The translations under genes were made by a program, and so were the position numbers. A stretch of DNA of 39,855 nt from Bacteroidota bacterium (GTDB lineage Bacteria; Bacteroidota; Bacteroidia; Cytophagales; Cyclobacteriaceae): positions 1 through 39,855 of the forward strand of contig JAFDYT010000018.1 in assembly GCA_018266055.1 (NCBI GenBank), given 5' to 3'. Positions 16,372 to 25,815 of this stretch are shown here, piece by piece. How positions within the stretch are numbered: the first letter of the stretch is position 1; the number at the start of each line of letters is the position of its first letter. The notes under the pieces are model-generated. The model saw nothing but the letters and a program-made list of their open reading frames with translations. It was not told the origin of the DNA and searched no databases.

Positions 16372-19300
16372 AGACAAGTTCCTTGTGGGGTTCACTAACA
16401 GATTCATCATTGAGTTCGGCATCAATGTGTTTACGCTTTCTCGATAAGAAAGAGTACATGGCCGGAATTACAAACAGGGTAAGCACCAACGAAAACAAAA
16501 TACCTCCCACAATCACAACGCCAAGCGGAATACGGCTGGTGCTCGCATCGCCAAGCGACAACGCCAGCGGCAACGATCCAAGCGCCATGGCAAGGCTGGT
16601 CATCAAAATCGGGCGCAGGCGCAGACGCGACGCCTCGAGTACGGCATCAATTTTTGATAAGCCTTCTTCTCGCTTCTGGTTGGCGAATTCCACAATCAGA
16701 ATTCCGTTTTTCGTCACCAAACCAATCAGCATGATCATTCCAATCTGCGAAAAGATATTGATCGTTTGATGGAAAATCCAAAGTGAAATAAATGCTCCGC
16801 TGATCGCCAGTGGCACAGTCACCATGATAGTAAGCGGATCGATGAAGCTTTCGAACTGAGCCGCGAGCACCAGGTAAATCAACACCAACGCAAGTAGGAA
16901 CGCAAAAGAAGTATTGCCTGAGCTCTCTGCAAAGTCGCGCGAAGTGCCCGACAATGAAGTAGTAAAAGTTTCATCAAGCAATGGCTTCACGATAGCTTCC
17001 ATGGCGGCAATACCATCACCGATTGTTTTGCCGGGAGCAAGGCCCGCAGAAATAGTAGCCGATTTGTATCGATTAAAATGATACAACGCCGGCGGTGTAG
17101 CCGACTCTTCGATGGTCACCACGTTGTCAATAGAAACCAACTGGCCAGACGAAGTGCGCACGTATAGCTTCTTTAAGTCATCTGGGTCATCGCGGTCCAT
17201 CCGGATCACCTGACCGATCACCTGATATTGTTTTCCCTCACGGGTAAAATAACCGAAGCGCAAATTACTATATGCCAGCTGCAGCGTCTGCGAAATATCC
17301 TGTACACTAATTCCCAGCTGTGTCGCTTTAAGTCGATTGATTTTTACGCGTAGTTCGGGCTTATTAAATTTCAAATCCACATCCACCCCTTGCAGTACCG
17401 GGTTGGTATTAGCTTGCTCCAGGATTTTCGGAAGCACACTTTGCAACTTATCGAAGTTGTTGTTTTGAATTACAAATTGCACCGGCAGCCCTCCTCTTCG
17501 GTTTACAGAAATGGTTTGTTCCTGAATGGCGAAGGCACGGCCTTGCGGGAAGCGAGGTAAGTTTTTGCCGACCATGTCCACAATTTGCTGTTGCGAGCGT
17601 GTCCGGTTTTTCGGATCACTCAACGTAGCGCGCACAAAGGCAGTGTTTACCGAACCGGCACCGCTAAACGAAGGAGCCGTTACCGAAAGAAGAATCTGAG
17701 CCTCAGGCACAGAGTCTTCCATAAACTGCACGACCTTGTCCACGTACGCATCCATGTAATCATAGGATGTTCCTTCTGGGGCTGAAACAGCCAAACGAAA
17801 TTGATTGCGATCTTCAAGTGGCGCTAATTCAGACTGAATGTTTTGACTTAAAAAATAAACCGATCCAATACAAAACAGAATGATTACGAAGGCCATCCAG
17901 CGGATTTTCATAAACGCTGCGAGGAACCGGCTGTATCCTGACTCGAGGCCCACAAAGAATGGCTCAGAGAAAGTATAGAACCACGAGTGCTTGTGATTTT
18001 CGCGCGTGAGCTTCACGCTCAATACGGGTGTTAGCGTGAGCGACACAAAAGCGGAAATAAGCACAGCGCCCGCTACCACAATTCCAAACTCACGGAACAA
18101 CCGACCAACGAATCCTTGCAAAAACACAATCGGCAGAAACACAACGGCCAGCGTAATGGAAGTGGAAATTACCGCAAAGAAAATTTCTTTCGATCCTTCC
18201 TTCGCCGCGCGGTATTTGTTCATCCCGCCTTCTAGTTTCTTATAGATGTTTTCGGTAACAACAATCCCATCGTCCACCACAAGACCGGTGGCCAATACAA
18301 TTCCCAGCATCGTGAGCACGTTGATTGAAAAATCGAACAGGTACATAATGAAGAACGACGCGATCAGAGACACAGGGATATCGATGAGCGGGCGGAAGGC
18401 AATCAGCACATCGCGGAAGAACAAATAGATAATGAGTACAACAAGCAAAAACGAAATCAACAACGTCTCCTGCACTTCAGAAATTGCACGCTTAATAAAT
18501 ATGGTCTGATCGAGGGCAATGTTAAGTTTAATATCCGGTGGCACTTCCTTTTTAATCTGATCCATCCGTTTATAAAACTCATCGGCGATCGTCACATAGT
18601 TGGCACCTGGAAGTGGAACCATGGCTAAACCCACCATCGGAATACCACGGTCTTTCAGAATTGACTCTTCGTTTTCCGGGCCGAGCAAAGCCTGACCTAC
18701 ATCTTTCAACCGAATATCGCCGGTAGGTGAAGCCTTTACAATCACATCGTTGAAATCCTCTTCGGTGTACAGTCGCCCGAATGTCCTTACGGTAAGTTCG
18801 GTAGCATTGCCTGCAATTTTTCCGGAAGGCAATTCTACGTTTTCACGGTTGAGTGCATTCTGTACGTCCAGTGGCGTAAGATTATACGCGCTGAGTTTGG
18901 AAGGATCAAGCCAGATGCGCATGGCAAATTTTTTCTCTCCCCAGATTTGCACGCTACTTACACCCTTGATAGTTTGAAGGCGCTCAACGAGCACGTTGGT
19001 AGCATATTCGGTAAGCTGCAGGGGATTTTTGGTGCTGCTTTGCACCGTCATACTGATGATGGCGTCAGAGTTGGCATCCGCTTTTGAAACAACCGGAGGT
19101 AAGGTAAGATCAAGGGGCAGTGAACTACGTGCTTGCGAAACTTTGTCGCGTACATCGTTGGCAGCCGCTTCAAGATCCACACCCAATTCAAACTCTACGT
19201 TGATGCTGCTTCGCCCAATGCTTGAGGTGGACGAAATATTGCGGATACCGGCAATACCGTTAATCGATTTTTCAAGTGGCTCGGTAATCTGCGACTCAAC

Positions 19301-19474
19301 AATATCGGCATTGGCGCCTGAGTACGTGGTAAACACGTTTACGTTTGGCGGATCAATCGCCGGATAATCGCGGATGCCGAGAAACTTAAATCCAATCAGT
19401 CCGAACAGCACCAGCACGATGCTCATCACAAAGGCCAGTACGGGTCGTCTTAAACTTAATTCGGAGATATTCAT
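16361..19474 (-). CDS. RND efflux permease, pump 2 (AcrB/HAE1 type)
   Basis: A 1037-residue RND inner-membrane transporter. The start MNISELSLRRPVLAFVMSIV and the porter segments (DPPNVNVFTTYSGANADIVE, LPPVVSKADANSDAII) are typical of the HAE1 multidrug branch. The proton-relay residues are intact: D401-D402 in TM4 (GLVVDDGIVVTENIY) and the TM10 lysine in GLVTKNGILIVEFAN. It is flanked by its adaptor (36 bp upstream) and TolC (11-bp overlap downstream). Compared with pump 1 the gene order differs (adaptor-permease-TolC) and there is no linked regulator. The substrate is unknown. Confidence 0.94.
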   Translation of the reverse strand: MNISELSLRRPVLAFVMSIVLVLFGLIGFKFLGIRDYPAIDPPNVNVFTTYSGANADIVESQITEPLEKSINGIAGIRNISSTSSIGRSSINVEFELGVDLEAAANDVRDKVSQARSSLPLDLTLPPVVSKADANSDAIISMTVQSSTKNPLQLTEYATNVLVERLQTIKGVSSVQIWGEKKFAMRIWLDPSKLSAYNLTPLDVQNALNRENVELPSGKIAGNATELTVRTFGRLYTEEDFNDVIVKASPTGDIRLKDVGQALLGPENEESILKDRGIPMVGLAMVPLPGANYVTIADEFYKRMDQIKKEVPPDIKLNIALDQTIFIKRAISEVQETLLISFLLVVLIIYLFFRDVLIAFRPLIDIPVSLIASFFIMYLFDFSINVLTMLGIVLATGLVVDDGIVVTENIYKKLEGGMNKYRAAKEGSKEIFFAVISTSITLAVVFLPIVFLQGFVGRLFREFGIVVAGAVLISAFVSLTLTPVLSVKLTRENHKHSWFYTFSEPFFVGLESGYSRFLAAFMKIRWMAFVIILFCIGSVYFLSQNIQSELAPLEDRNQFRLAVSAPEGTSYDYMDAYVDKVVQFMEDSVPEAQILLSVTAPSFSGAGSVNTAFVRATLSDPKNRTRSQQQIVDMVGKNLPRFPQGRAFAIQEQTISVNRRGGLPVQFVIQNNNFDKLQSVLPKILEQANTNPVLQGVDVDLKFNKPELRVKINRLKATQLGISVQDISQTLQLAYSNLRFGYFTREGKQYQVIGQVIRMDRDDPDDLKKLYVRTSSGQLVSIDNVVTIEESATPPALYHFNRYKSATISAGLAPGKTIGDGIAAMEAIVKPLLDETFTTSLSGTSRDFAESSGNTSFAFLLALVLIYLVLAAQFESFIDPLTIMVTVPLAISGAFISLWIFHQTINIFSQIGMIMLIGLVTKNGILIVEFANQKREEGLSKIDAVLEASRLRLRPILMTSLAMALGSLPLALSLGDASTSRIPLGVVIVGGILFSLVLTLFVIPAMYSFLSRKRKHIDAELNDESVSEPHKELVYES

Positions 19475-19510
19475 CTCTATTTTTTCAGTTTTATTAAATC
19501 TCTTTCCAAC

Positions 19511-20560
19511 TTACTTTGAACCGTAACGGTTCAACTTCGTGACTTTCAATTTTGATTTCGGCCGAATCGCCATCAAGCCGGTAGTGATTACTGTATCACC
19601 AGCTTTCAAGCCTTTCACAATCTCCACAAAAACAGAATCACGAATACCAGTCTCCACAGTCAAAAATTTCACGCTATCTTTTCGTAATAAAATAATCTGC
19701 TTGCTGCGTGCCTGAGGAATTACTGCCTGTGTGGGCACCATCAGCGCATTGGCATTTTTTCCCAGTTGAAGATTTACCGTAGCAAAAAGTCCTGGCACTA
19801 ACTCTGCGTGATTTTCATTGACAATCGCTTTGATTTTGAGTGTGCGTGTCACCTGATCTACATTTCCTTCGGTAGCAAGCACTTTGGCGTGATGCTCTTG
19901 CGCGCCACCATCCACTCTGAATTTTACGATGTAGCCCGGCGAAATATTCTTGGCATATTTTTCAGGAATCGAAAATTCAAGTTTCAATTGGCTTACCTGG
20001 CGGATGCTGGTAAGGAGATCGGAAGGAGAAACGTAAGCGCCAAGACTCACATTGCGCAAGCCAAGCTTACCATCATACGGCGCACGGATTTCGGTTTTGG
20101 AAATTGAAATCTTGGTCGTTTCAATGTCGGCTTTGAGATTGTCAACGGCGAGTGCACTAAGGTCGAAGTCTTGCTGACTGATACCGTTGATGGCCAACAG
20201 ATCACGCTGACGCTCTACGGTGCGGTTAGAAATGTCGAGCTGCACCTGAAGTTTTTTCAACTGAGCCTGCAAATCCTGATCGAAAAGTTTTACCAGCAAC
20301 GCTCCCTTTTTCACAGAAGATCCTTCCTGAATATTGAGTTGTACAATACGACCTGAAGTTTCCGGGCGTATCTGGGTTTCTTCTACGGGAAGCAAAGATC
20401 CGGGCACTTCAATGTTTTCGCTTTCGTTGTGAGGCTCAACTATAAATCCTTCCACTGAAAGTGGTCCTACTTTGCGGGCTTGAGGTGCCGCCGCCTTCTG
20501 CTTGCACGCTGACGCGAACAGGGCTACTGTGATGAGTGAAAAAATAATTGTTCTGAACAT
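19511..20560 (-). CDS. RND periplasmic adaptor, pump 2 (lipoprotein)
   Basis: A 349-residue membrane-fusion protein. The signal MFRTIIFSLITVALFASACK has a lipobox with C19. The lipoyl motif halves GRIVQLNIQEGSSVKKGALLV and IRAPYDGKLGLRNVSLGAYV flank a short helical hairpin. Then follow the beta-barrel (VKFRVDGGAQEHHAKVLATE) and membrane-proximal domains (GLKAGDTVITTGL). It is the first gene of pump 2, starting 52 bp after the coaE stop on the same strand, so read-through from the yajC-coaE unit is possible. Confidence 0.93.
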   Translation of the reverse strand: MFRTIIFSLITVALFASACKQKAAAPQARKVGPLSVEGFIVEPHNESENIEVPGSLLPVEETQIRPETSGRIVQLNIQEGSSVKKGALLVKLFDQDLQAQLKKLQVQLDISNRTVERQRDLLAINGISQQDFDLSALAVDNLKADIETTKISISKTEIRAPYDGKLGLRNVSLGAYVSPSDLLTSIRQVSQLKLEFSIPEKYAKNISPGYIVKFRVDGGAQEHHAKVLATEGNVDQVTRTLKIKAIVNENHAELVPGLFATVNLQLGKNANALMVPTQAVIPQARSKQIILLRKDSVKFLTVETGIRDSVFVEIVKGLKAGDTVITTGLMAIRPKSKLKVTKLNRYGSK

Positions 20561-20612
20561 GTTCTGAGATAAGTATCAAAATTTAAAACTAACGTAATCA
20601 GGCCACTCGTGT

Positions 20613-21221
20613 TCACTTTTTGGTATTGACTATGAACCGCTCATGTAATTTAAGGACTTGCGGTATCAACAACTCGCTCTCGTCGTTATGAATGACGAAA
20701 TCTGCCTTCGCTATCTTCTCACTTTCTGGCATCTGGTTGCGGATAATTTTTTTTATTTCATCCGCAGTCCTGTTTTTATCACGCACTAACACTCGTTTGA
20801 TCCGAAGTTCTTCTGGCGCAGTCACAACAATCATTTTATCCAATTGTTTGTATGACCCTGCTTCGAAAAGTAACGCTGCTTCTTTGACAACATAAGGAGC
20901 TCCGTTATTCCGCTCAAACCAATTTTCGCTGTCTGCAGCAACACGCGGATGTACCAACTGGTTCAGTTTCTCCAATTGAGCAGGGTTATTAAAAACTGAC
21001 TTGCTCAGATAACCGCGATTGAGTTCACCACCAACCTGATAACTCTGCTCTCCAAACTCCCTTTTGATTTGCCTGATCAAAACCTCGTCCGAAACCATCA
21101 GCATTTTGGCGCGACTATCGGCATCATACACAGGCGCACCGAGGTGTTGAAAAATTTTGCACACCAGACTTTTGCCAGAGCCGATGCCTCCTGTTACGCC
21201 GATGCGGAGTGCTTTTTTCAT
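20613..21221 (-). CDS. coaE: Dephospho-CoA kinase
   Basis: Catalyses the last step of coenzyme A synthesis, phosphorylating dephospho-CoA with ATP. The 202-residue protein opens with the P-loop GVTGGIGSGKS (residues 8-18). It then has the CoaE landmarks VYDADSRAKML, the HPRV motif of the CoA-binding region (LNQLVHPRVA) and the lid segment RVLVRDKNRTADEI. It starts 11 bp after the ybbR-like stop, at the end of a conserved Bacteroidota housekeeping order (yajC-ybbR-coaE). Confidence 0.95.
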   Translation of the reverse strand: MKKALRIGVTGGIGSGKSLVCKIFQHLGAPVYDADSRAKMLMVSDEVLIRQIKREFGEQSYQVGGELNRGYLSKSVFNNPAQLEKLNQLVHPRVAADSENWFERNNGAPYVVKEAALLFEAGSYKQLDKMIVVTAPEELRIKRVLVRDKNRTADEIKKIIRNQMPESEKIAKADFVIHNDESELLIPQVLKLHERFIVNTKK

Positions 21222-21232
21222 GTCCCCTTTTT

Positions 21233-22171
21233 TCAGCGTGGTTTTTTGTACACAGAGTCTACCCGCAGCAGTAGAGCATACGACGGAATATTTAAAACTT
21301 TCGGAACTATGCTGTTGCTTTGTTTCAATTGCCTTACACTTACCTGTGATACCATCTCGCGCGAAAGCGTATTAAAATCGCTAGCCCGGTTTACCGGAAT
21401 TTGAAACTGAGCCTCCACGCTGTCGGTAAACACCACTGAAGTTTTTTTGTCTGTCGTTACTTTAACCCGTTTGGTCACCTGCGTCACCTGGCCTACTTCG
21501 AACATCACCTGCGCGATGGGAGGATTTCGCTTGACGAACTCACTTCCCGGAAAACTGACCTCCACTTCGTCGCGGAAATTTTCGCTCACTTTGTCTTCCT
21601 GCACTTTTAAAAAGATGGAATCGCCCAGCGCATGAAGCCAACTTTGCGGGCCTTCGAGTCGCACTGAATCAGGAAGAACTACCACCGGGCTTATCCTGCC
21701 ATAACCCTCGCTGAATTTAACTCCCGACACATCGGCGGCCAGCTTGTAGCGATGAAAATCGCGCGGATCAATTTTAATGGTCAGTGTATCTGTCACCACA
21801 AAATTTACTTTCAGATTTCCCAATTGTGTAGCTACGATTGGCAGCAAAGTACTTCCCACAATTTTTTTTACTTCTGTGGGATGCTCCAGCGGAATAATCA
21901 GGGTAGGCACTTTCAGACCCATGTGCTTCCGGAAAAGATCCCAACCGTTGCCTGACACATTAAGGTTAATCGACTTGGGCAAGTGCTCGGCAGGAAGATA
22001 CTTCTCTCCGTCAAATTCGAAGAGAAGTGGAAACCGTACGTTGGTAGAATAATTTTTATTGAACGCGTTAAAGATCCAAAATACGACGGCGGTCACCACA
22101 CAGAGCGAAACCGCTTTCCAATTGGTTTTATCAATGCGGAAAAGGTTGAAAAGAAATCGTACGATGTTCAT
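21233..22171 (-). CDS. YbbR/CdaR-like protein
   Basis: A 312-residue protein with one N-terminal membrane helix (about residues 19-36, AVSLCVVTAVVFWIF) followed by an extracytoplasmic part. That part is made of YbbR-type beta repeats, for example LPKSINLNVSGNGWDLFRK and VVVLPDSVRLEGPQSWL. In Firmicutes the homologue CdaR regulates the diadenylate cyclase CdaA. In Bacteroidota the gene commonly sits between yajC and coaE, as here, and its partner is less clear. Gaps are 42 bp (from yajC) and 11 bp (to coaE), consistent with one operon. Confidence 0.85.
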   Translation of the reverse strand: MNIVRFLFNLFRIDKTNWKAVSLCVVTAVVFWIFNAFNKNYSTNVRFPLLFEFDGEKYLPAEHLPKSINLNVSGNGWDLFRKHMGLKVPTLIIPLEHPTEVKKIVGSTLLPIVATQLGNLKVNFVVTDTLTIKIDPRDFHRYKLAADVSGVKFSEGYGRISPVVVLPDSVRLEGPQSWLHALGDSIFLKVQEDKVSENFRDEVEVSFPGSEFVKRNPPIAQVMFEVGQVTQVTKRVKVTTDKKTSVVFTDSVEAQFQIPVNRASDFNTLSREMVSQVSVRQLKQSNSIVPKVLNIPSYALLLRVDSVYKKPR

Positions 22172-22213
22172 GCCTTCATTTTAGCGTCAATGAAAGCCCC
22201 TGGCACGGTTATC

Positions 22214-22528
22214 TCAGGCTGCCGGCTTTTTGCTGGCCGCTGCCTTCGTCGACTCCATGGATACGGCTGACTTCGAAAACTTAATTCTTGCTCCGCGCTC
22301 AACTTCGATTATAAAAGTGTCGTCTTCTATTTCGGCTACCCGACCATGCACTCCTCCGATGGTCACTACGTAGTCGCCTTTTTTGATCTCTTCGGTAAAT
22401 TTCTTTTGGTCTTTGGCTTTTTTCTGCTGCGGACGGATCATGAAAAAGTAGAGAATACCGAACATCAATACCATCATGATCGGGAAGCTCCAATTATTGC
22501 CTTGGGCCTGAAGTAATATAGATAACAT
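22214..22528 (-). CDS. yajC: Preprotein translocase subunit YajC
   Basis: Small accessory membrane protein of the Sec translocon (SecDF-YajC). The ATG at 22528 gives 104 residues beginning MLSILLQAQG, the usual YajC start. A longer TTG frame would add 17 atypical residues. Features: one membrane helix (WSFPIMMVLMFGILYFFMI), then the hallmark RPQQKKAKDQKKF and the small beta domain GDYVVTIGGVHGRVAEIEDD. It is followed by ybbR-like and coaE genes. Upstream lies a GH53 gene with a 71-bp gap. Confidence 0.94.
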   Translation of the reverse strand: MLSILLQAQGNNWSFPIMMVLMFGILYFFMIRPQQKKAKDQKKFTEEIKKGDYVVTIGGVHGRVAEIEDDTFIIEVERGARIKFSKSAVSMESTKAAASKKPAA

Positions 22529-22599
22529 GGGTGTAAAAAATTTAGGCTGCAAGTTATCCCAATAAAAGCAACCTGCCAAGCAACTAGCTCATGGATTAA

Positions 22600-23631
22600 T
22601 TAATCCAGAAAAGCGTCCATGGCTACCGAGGGTTTGCCGGTATCGTCAAAGGCGCCCAAACCGTAGCCCTGCCAGTTGTTGTAGCATTCAGGCTCCCAAT
22701 AGAAAACGCCGAGGCCTTGGCCGCCAGTTACCGATTTTGTTTTGGCGATTATGTCTTGCAAAAAAGCCTTGGCCATGTCAGGCTGGTTGGCTGGCATACC
22801 TACCTCTACCACCATCACGGGTTTTTTATAGCGGCTTACCATGTCGTTCATATTGGTAAGGCACTGTGTGTTCACCGTACTCCAGTTGGAGGCGCCACCG
22901 CTGGCATACGACGGATAGAGCGACATCCCAATGATGTCAAAGTTGGTGGCGTTGGCCGTGAGGCCATCAAACATCCAGCGAAAGAGGCTGTTGTCATACC
23001 CATTGGAAATATGCACGATCACCTGCGAGGTGCTGCTTACTTCTTTCACTGCTTTGTAGCCCGCGTTGACCAGCGCCGAAAAGGTTTTCATACTGGCAGA
23101 TGCGCGTCCTGTTTCCCACAGCATGCCGTCGTTGGTTTCGTTGCCCACCTGCACCCAGTCGGGTGTAATTCCATTCAATTTCAAAGTATCCATTACGCCT
23201 TTGGTATAGGTGTACACCATGGTGGTTAGTGCATCTACACTCAGGCTTTCCCACGCTTTAGGTTTGGGTTGCTTGCCGGGATCGGCCCATGAGTCGGCAT
23301 AATGAAAGTCGATCATGATTTTCATACCGAGGTCTTTCGCACGGCGCGCTTTGTTGACCACATCGGTGGTATTGTTCCATCCGTCGGTTGGGTGTACCCA
23401 CGCTCTTAGGCGTATTGAGTTTATTCCTTTGTCCTTTAAAATTTGAAGCAAATCCTGGGCGGTGCCGCTGCTGTTGTAAAATTTTATCCCTGCCGATTCC
23501 ATCTGTGTGAGCCAACCCACATCCGCGCCTTTGTAAAAAGTAGGTGTGGTCACTACCGGAGCGGCTTGTTCTTTTTTACCGCAGCCCGAAAAGCCAACCA
23601 CTACAAACAGGATAATCCATACAACTCTCAT
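22600..23631 (-). CDS. GH53 arabinogalactan endo-beta-1,4-galactanase, lipoprotein
   Basis: A 343-residue glycoside hydrolase of family 53, which cleaves beta-1,4-galactan chains such as pectin side chains. The signal MRVVWIILFVVVGFSGCG places a lipobox cysteine at C17, so the enzyme is probably anchored in the outer membrane or at the surface. The (beta/alpha)8 signature is clear: GADVGWLTQMESAG, SIRLRAWVHP, IDFHYADSWADPGKQ. The acid/base glutamate is E165 in WVQVGNETNDGMLW and the nucleophile is E276 in VMVVEVGMP. It sits alone between a DUF1573 gene and yajC, with no SusC/SusD or other polysaccharide genes nearby, and a hairpin precedes it. Confidence 0.92.
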   Translation of the reverse strand: MRVVWIILFVVVGFSGCGKKEQAAPVVTTPTFYKGADVGWLTQMESAGIKFYNSSGTAQDLLQILKDKGINSIRLRAWVHPTDGWNNTTDVVNKARRAKDLGMKIMIDFHYADSWADPGKQPKPKAWESLSVDALTTMVYTYTKGVMDTLKLNGITPDWVQVGNETNDGMLWETGRASASMKTFSALVNAGYKAVKEVSSTSQVIVHISNGYDNSLFRWMFDGLTANATNFDIIGMSLYPSYASGGASNWSTVNTQCLTNMNDMVSRYKKPVMVVEVGMPANQPDMAKAFLQDIIAKTKSVTGGQGLGVFYWEPECYNNWQGYGLGAFDDTGKPSVAMDAFLD

Positions 23632-23659
23632 GGCTCAAAAAAATTAATTGCCTAAAAAT

Positions 23660-23686
23660 ACAAAATCCCTCAGTGAGGGATTTTGT
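23660..23686 (-). terminator. Hairpin after the DUF1573 gene
   Basis: ACAAAATCCCTCA / TGAGGGATTTTGT is a perfect 13-base inverted repeat around a single G. On the minus strand it is followed by ATTTTT. It lies 25 bp after the DUF1573 stop and 29 bp before the GH53 start, so it should separate the nusB-side transcripts from GH53. Confidence 0.7.
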
Positions 23687-23710
23687 AAAAAATTTATACG
23701 TGTACTTTTT

Positions 23711-24259
23711 CTACTTCGTCGGTCCGTTGGCTCCGTCAGGTTTGGGTGTCACCATCGCTTTGAATTTGATGGTGGTAGTTTTAGGCCAGGTATTGGCAGT
23801 GACGGTAATTGTTTTGTTTTGAATTCCAGATTTTCCGTGCGTATCGAACTCTGCTTTTACAAATCCTGATCCTCCCACCGGGATCGGAGTCTTCGTCCAA
23901 TCAGGCACGGTGCAACCGCAAGAAGGCTGCGCGTTTTGAATCAGCAACGGCGCCTTACCGGTGTTTTTCACCACATACGTGTAAGATACTTTTTGTCCTT
24001 CCGGAATGGTTCCGAAGTCATGATCCAAGGTTGAAAATTCAATGACAGGCAATGGGCCTTCGGGTTTTTCTTCGGGTGCAGCGGCCGGAGTATTAGTGGC
24101 CGGAGCAGCGGCGGTATTGGCAGGTGCTGTTTTATTTCCTTCCAATTGTGCCAATCGGCTTTCGAGTTCGGCTATCTTTTTTTCGGAAGCGCGGTCGCGG
24201 CAGCCGTACGCCACAAGCGCTAACGCTGCCACCATCAATACTTTCAATCCCATTTTCAT
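23711..24259 (-). CDS. DUF1573 lipoprotein with coiled coil
   Basis: A 182-residue secreted lipoprotein. The signal ends in LVAYGC (C20). Next come a short coiled coil (SEKKIAELESRLAQLEGN, about 25-42) and an Ala/Pro/Thr-rich linker. The C-terminal half is a DUF1573 immunoglobulin-like domain with the family landmarks HDFGTIPEGQ, TYVVKNTGKAPLLI and PSCGCT. The function of the family is unknown; it is very common in Bacteroidota and often sits near nusB and yajC, as here. The coiled coil suggests oligomerisation on the membrane. Confidence 0.87.
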   Translation of the reverse strand: MKMGLKVLMVAALALVAYGCRDRASEKKIAELESRLAQLEGNKTAPANTAAAPATNTPAAAPEEKPEGPLPVIEFSTLDHDFGTIPEGQKVSYTYVVKNTGKAPLLIQNAQPSCGCTVPDWTKTPIPVGGSGFVKAEFDTHGKSGIQNKTITVTANTWPKTTTIKFKAMVTPKPDGANGPTK

Positions 24260-24337
24260 AGCTATAGTTTTATTTCTGATTCAAAATTAAAGTCGCGTGG
24301 TATTCCATTCAATAATTTGATTGGCTTTAACAAAACG

Positions 24338-24646
24338 TTAACTGTTCTTTCCGCGGATTTGTTCAAGCAATTCATCGACATCATCAAGCAACTGCTGGGC
24401 TTTGCCTTTGGTTTCGGCCACTACCTTCTGGCCCTGGCTTTGCGCCTCGGAGGTAAGCGGAGTTTCTTTTCCGTTCATGAGGTCGTCGAGGTAAGCCTGC
24501 AGCAACTTTTTGTACTTATCCAATTGAAAGGAAAGTTTTTCGCGGGTGTTAGAGCCCTTGTCGGGTGCGTACAAAATGCCAAGAATAGCTCCGGCAGCGG
24601 CTCCGGCCAAAAAGGCCATTAAGGCGTTATTGCTTTTTTTTCCCAT
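24338..24646 (-). CDS. YtxH-like membrane protein
   Basis: A 102-residue protein with one glycine/alanine-rich membrane helix (ALMAFLAGAAAGAILGIL), directly followed by the YtxH-type YAPDKGSNTREKL motif. The long charged helical tail is likely a coiled coil. YtxH-like proteins are small envelope or stress-associated proteins without a firm biochemical role. The gene lies between nusB (44 bp upstream) and the DUF1573 gene (78 bp downstream) on the same strand. Confidence 0.85.
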   Translation of the reverse strand: MGKKSNNALMAFLAGAAAGAILGILYAPDKGSNTREKLSFQLDKYKKLLQAYLDDLMNGKETPLTSEAQSQGQKVVAETKGKAQQLLDDVDELLEQIRGKNS

Positions 24647-24690
24647 AGTGTTTCACTTTAAAGTGCAAAGATAAAAAGTATTTGTCTCTG

Positions 24691-25815
24691 TTATTTATTG
24701 TCGATAAGGCCACGACCACTCTTTTTTAGTGCGCCGGATTCTTTCATGGCTTTAGAGATCACATCCAGAATTCCGTTGATAAACTGCCGGCTTTTGGGCG
24801 TACTGTAATCCTTTGAAAGCTCAATGTACTCGTTGATGGTCACCTTCACGGGAATGTTGGGGAAATTGATCATCTCAGAGATCGCCATTTCCAGAATCAC
24901 CCGATCGGTAAGCGGCAGGCGATCCACTTCCCAGTTGCGGGTGTTTTTAGCGATCAATTCTTTGTATTGCGGGTCGAGATCTACAGCGCTGTTGAAAAGG
25001 CGCTCGATAAATTCCTGATCATCTTCCCAGTTGAGTGACACTTTTTGCAGCGTGATTTTTCCATCGGCGTAGGCTTTGATGGTCTTGTCAACCATACTTT
25101 TCACAATGTCTTTGTCTTCGGCCCAGCGCATGTTTTGCTCCTCAAAATAATCGTTGATGGTGCCAGTGCCCAAAATGATTTTGCGGCTCAAATGCTTGAT
25201 GAACGCCTTCTGTGTTTCTTCGTCCGGATTTTTTTCGGCGATAAATTTCTGATATGTGCTGTCTTCTTTTACGATGTCGCGAAACCAGCTTCTTACTTTA
25301 TCCTGGCGGCCATCCCAGCCGGAGTTTTCTTTGAGGACAGCCTTCTTCAACTCTTCGTTTTGGCGCCAGGCTTTAATCCAGGCATGATTCGAAAAATTAG
25401 AATGATCTCCGCGTTTTTCGCTGCCGGCCTGATCGGCGAGTGCTACCATCAGGGCAATCACGCTATGATACATGGTAGCGAGCTTCTCCATCTCAAGCAA
25501 AATGTTTTTGCTGAGATAGCGCTGATCTTTCTCGATCAACTTATGAAAAAGTTTGGCGGCGTCTTCTACCGCCTTTGCGATGGCCGCATCATCAGAGGCA
25601 GCGGCAACTCCTTTCATTTTTTTGTCAAAAAGCTGAAGGGCGGTTTTTTTTTGTGATTTAAGTAAGTCCTTGTCCTGCACCTCCATGGAGTTGAGGTCAG
25701 GCTGAAAGCGCTCCTCAATTAAATCCTGGGCCAGTTCCAGATCAGCTTCTTTGCATTGGTTGTAAGCAAAGAGGCTTTGCATGATTTTGATGCGGATAGT
25801 GCGCCGGTTGAGCAT
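24691..25815 (-). CDS. nusB: Transcription antitermination factor NusB (long Bacteroidota form)
   Basis: A 374-residue NusB-family protein. The start is the ATG at 25815 (MLNRRTIRIKIMQSLFAYNQ). The open frame upstream encodes no recognisable sequence. The true NusB fold is in the last third: YFEEQNMRWAEDKDIVKSMV, then DRLPLTDRVILEMAISEMI and PVKVTINEYIELSKDYSTP, which are the conserved RNA/NusE-binding segments. Bacteroidota NusB proteins carry a long extra N-terminal region compared with the roughly 140-residue E. coli protein, so this length is normal for the phylum. It acts in rRNA antitermination. It is divergent from the ABC exporter gene, with 141 bp between the two starts. Confidence 0.92.
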   Translation of the reverse strand: MLNRRTIRIKIMQSLFAYNQCKEADLELAQDLIEERFQPDLNSMEVQDKDLLKSQKKTALQLFDKKMKGVAAASDDAAIAKAVEDAAKLFHKLIEKDQRYLSKNILLEMEKLATMYHSVIALMVALADQAGSEKRGDHSNFSNHAWIKAWRQNEELKKAVLKENSGWDGRQDKVRSWFRDIVKEDSTYQKFIAEKNPDEETQKAFIKHLSRKIILGTGTINDYFEEQNMRWAEDKDIVKSMVDKTIKAYADGKITLQKVSLNWEDDQEFIERLFNSAVDLDPQYKELIAKNTRNWEVDRLPLTDRVILEMAISEMINFPNIPVKVTINEYIELSKDYSTPKSRQFINGILDVISKAMKESGALKKSGRGLIDNK

